Assembly: GCA_900772695.1 (NCBI GenBank)
Contig: CAAGRO010000132.1
Span: 1-13,544 of the forward strand
Direction: 5' to 3'
DNA from: an uncultured Oribacterium sp.
Lineage (GTDB): Bacteria > Bacillota > Clostridia > Lachnospirales > Lachnospiraceae
Length of the DNA: 13,544 nt
Part shown: positions 13,398 through 13,544 of the stretch, piece after piece
How positions within the stretch are numbered: the first letter of the stretch is position 1
Layout: the number at the start of each line of letters is the position of its first letter
The notes under the pieces: generated by a model
Told to the model about the DNA's origin: nothing
Seen by the model: only the letters and a program-made list of their open reading frames with translations
Databases searched by the model: none
Translations under genes and position numbers: made by a program

Positions 13398-13544
13398 ATG
13401 GCACAGAACAACATCGTTACGATCGAACATCTCAGCAAGGTCTATACCGAGCGGCAGATCTTTCAGGACACGGATTTTTCCATCAACGAGGGCGAGAAGG
13501 TTGCGCTGATCGGCGTGAACGGCACCGGCAAGTCGACGCTTCTC
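13398..13544 (+). CDS. ABC-F family ATPase, 3' partial
   Basis: Only the first 49 codons are in the window. ATG 13398 follows AAGGAAGGG. The protein opens with IVTIEHLSKVYTERQIFQDTDF and continues to INEGEKVALIGVNGTGKST, the Walker A of the first nucleotide-binding domain. The FSINEGEKVALIGVNGTGKST wording is characteristic of soluble ABC-F proteins (Uup/EttA/YdiF group), which bind ribosomes and modulate translation, rather than of transporter ATPases. No membrane segment is seen. The rest of the protein, including the linker and second ATPase domain that would confirm ABC-F, lies outside the window. Confidence 0.85.
   Translation, partial: MAQNNIVTIEHLSKVYTERQIFQDTDFSINEGEKVALIGVNGTGKSTLL

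Noticed and set aside
1..13544. CRISPR array, insertion sequence, prophage or toxin-antitoxin system
   Set aside because: No direct-repeat array, transposase, integrase or small toxin-like gene is seen. The content is housekeeping and envelope genes on one strand.

Overview
The window comes from a Gram-positive anaerobe of the Bacillota, most likely a clostridial (Lachnospiraceae-like) genome of moderately high GC. The basis is a biotin-dependent sodium-pump decarboxylase cluster, ClpC with a UVR-type middle region followed by RadA, secreted SH3b/glucosaminidase and cohesin-type wall proteins, AGGAGG-type ribosome binding sites and short U-tailed terminators. Species cannot be fixed from the sequence. 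All genes lie on the + strand.

Region 1 (1-3670) is the 3' part of a sodium-pump decarboxylase operon. It holds the C-terminal end of an OadG-like subunit fused to a biotinyl domain (5' end outside the window), a free biotin carrier protein whose biotinyl domain is almost the same as the fused one, the OadB-type membrane decarboxylase/Na+ pump, and an OadA/PycB-type carboxyltransferase with no biotinyl domain of its own. It closes with a strong intrinsic terminator. Carboxyl groups would pass from a 2-oxoacid (oxaloacetate most likely) to carrier biotin and then to OadB, which releases CO2 and exports Na+.

Region 2 (3671-7780) is a cell-envelope unit. A promoter carrying a perfect palindrome leads into a roughly 110-nt leader that can be folded by hand in two mutually exclusive ways and ends in a U-run only 30 nt before the next gene. 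That gene encodes a secreted SH3b-glucosaminidase with a long low-complexity insert. The next encodes a one-TM protein with a cohesin-like domain, and its cytoplasmic tail repeats a Thr-centred motif five times. Both proteins share a cadherin-like beta-sandwich domain, so they probably work together at the wall.

Region 3 (7781-11914) holds clpC and radA, the conserved Firmicutes pair for protein quality control and DNA repair. clpC has a clear sigma-A-type promoter overlapped by a palindrome. No CtsR or CIRCE box is evident.

Region 4 (11915-13544) holds a complete small tRNA-Trp(CCA) unit with promoter, leader hairpin, tRNA and terminator. It is followed within 23 nt by a metallo-beta-lactamase-fold hydrolase gene and then the start of an ABC-F ATPase. 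The most interesting items are the two-state leader before the glucosaminidase, the repeated phospho-Thr-like tail motif, and the OadG-biotinyl fusion next to a near-duplicate carrier.
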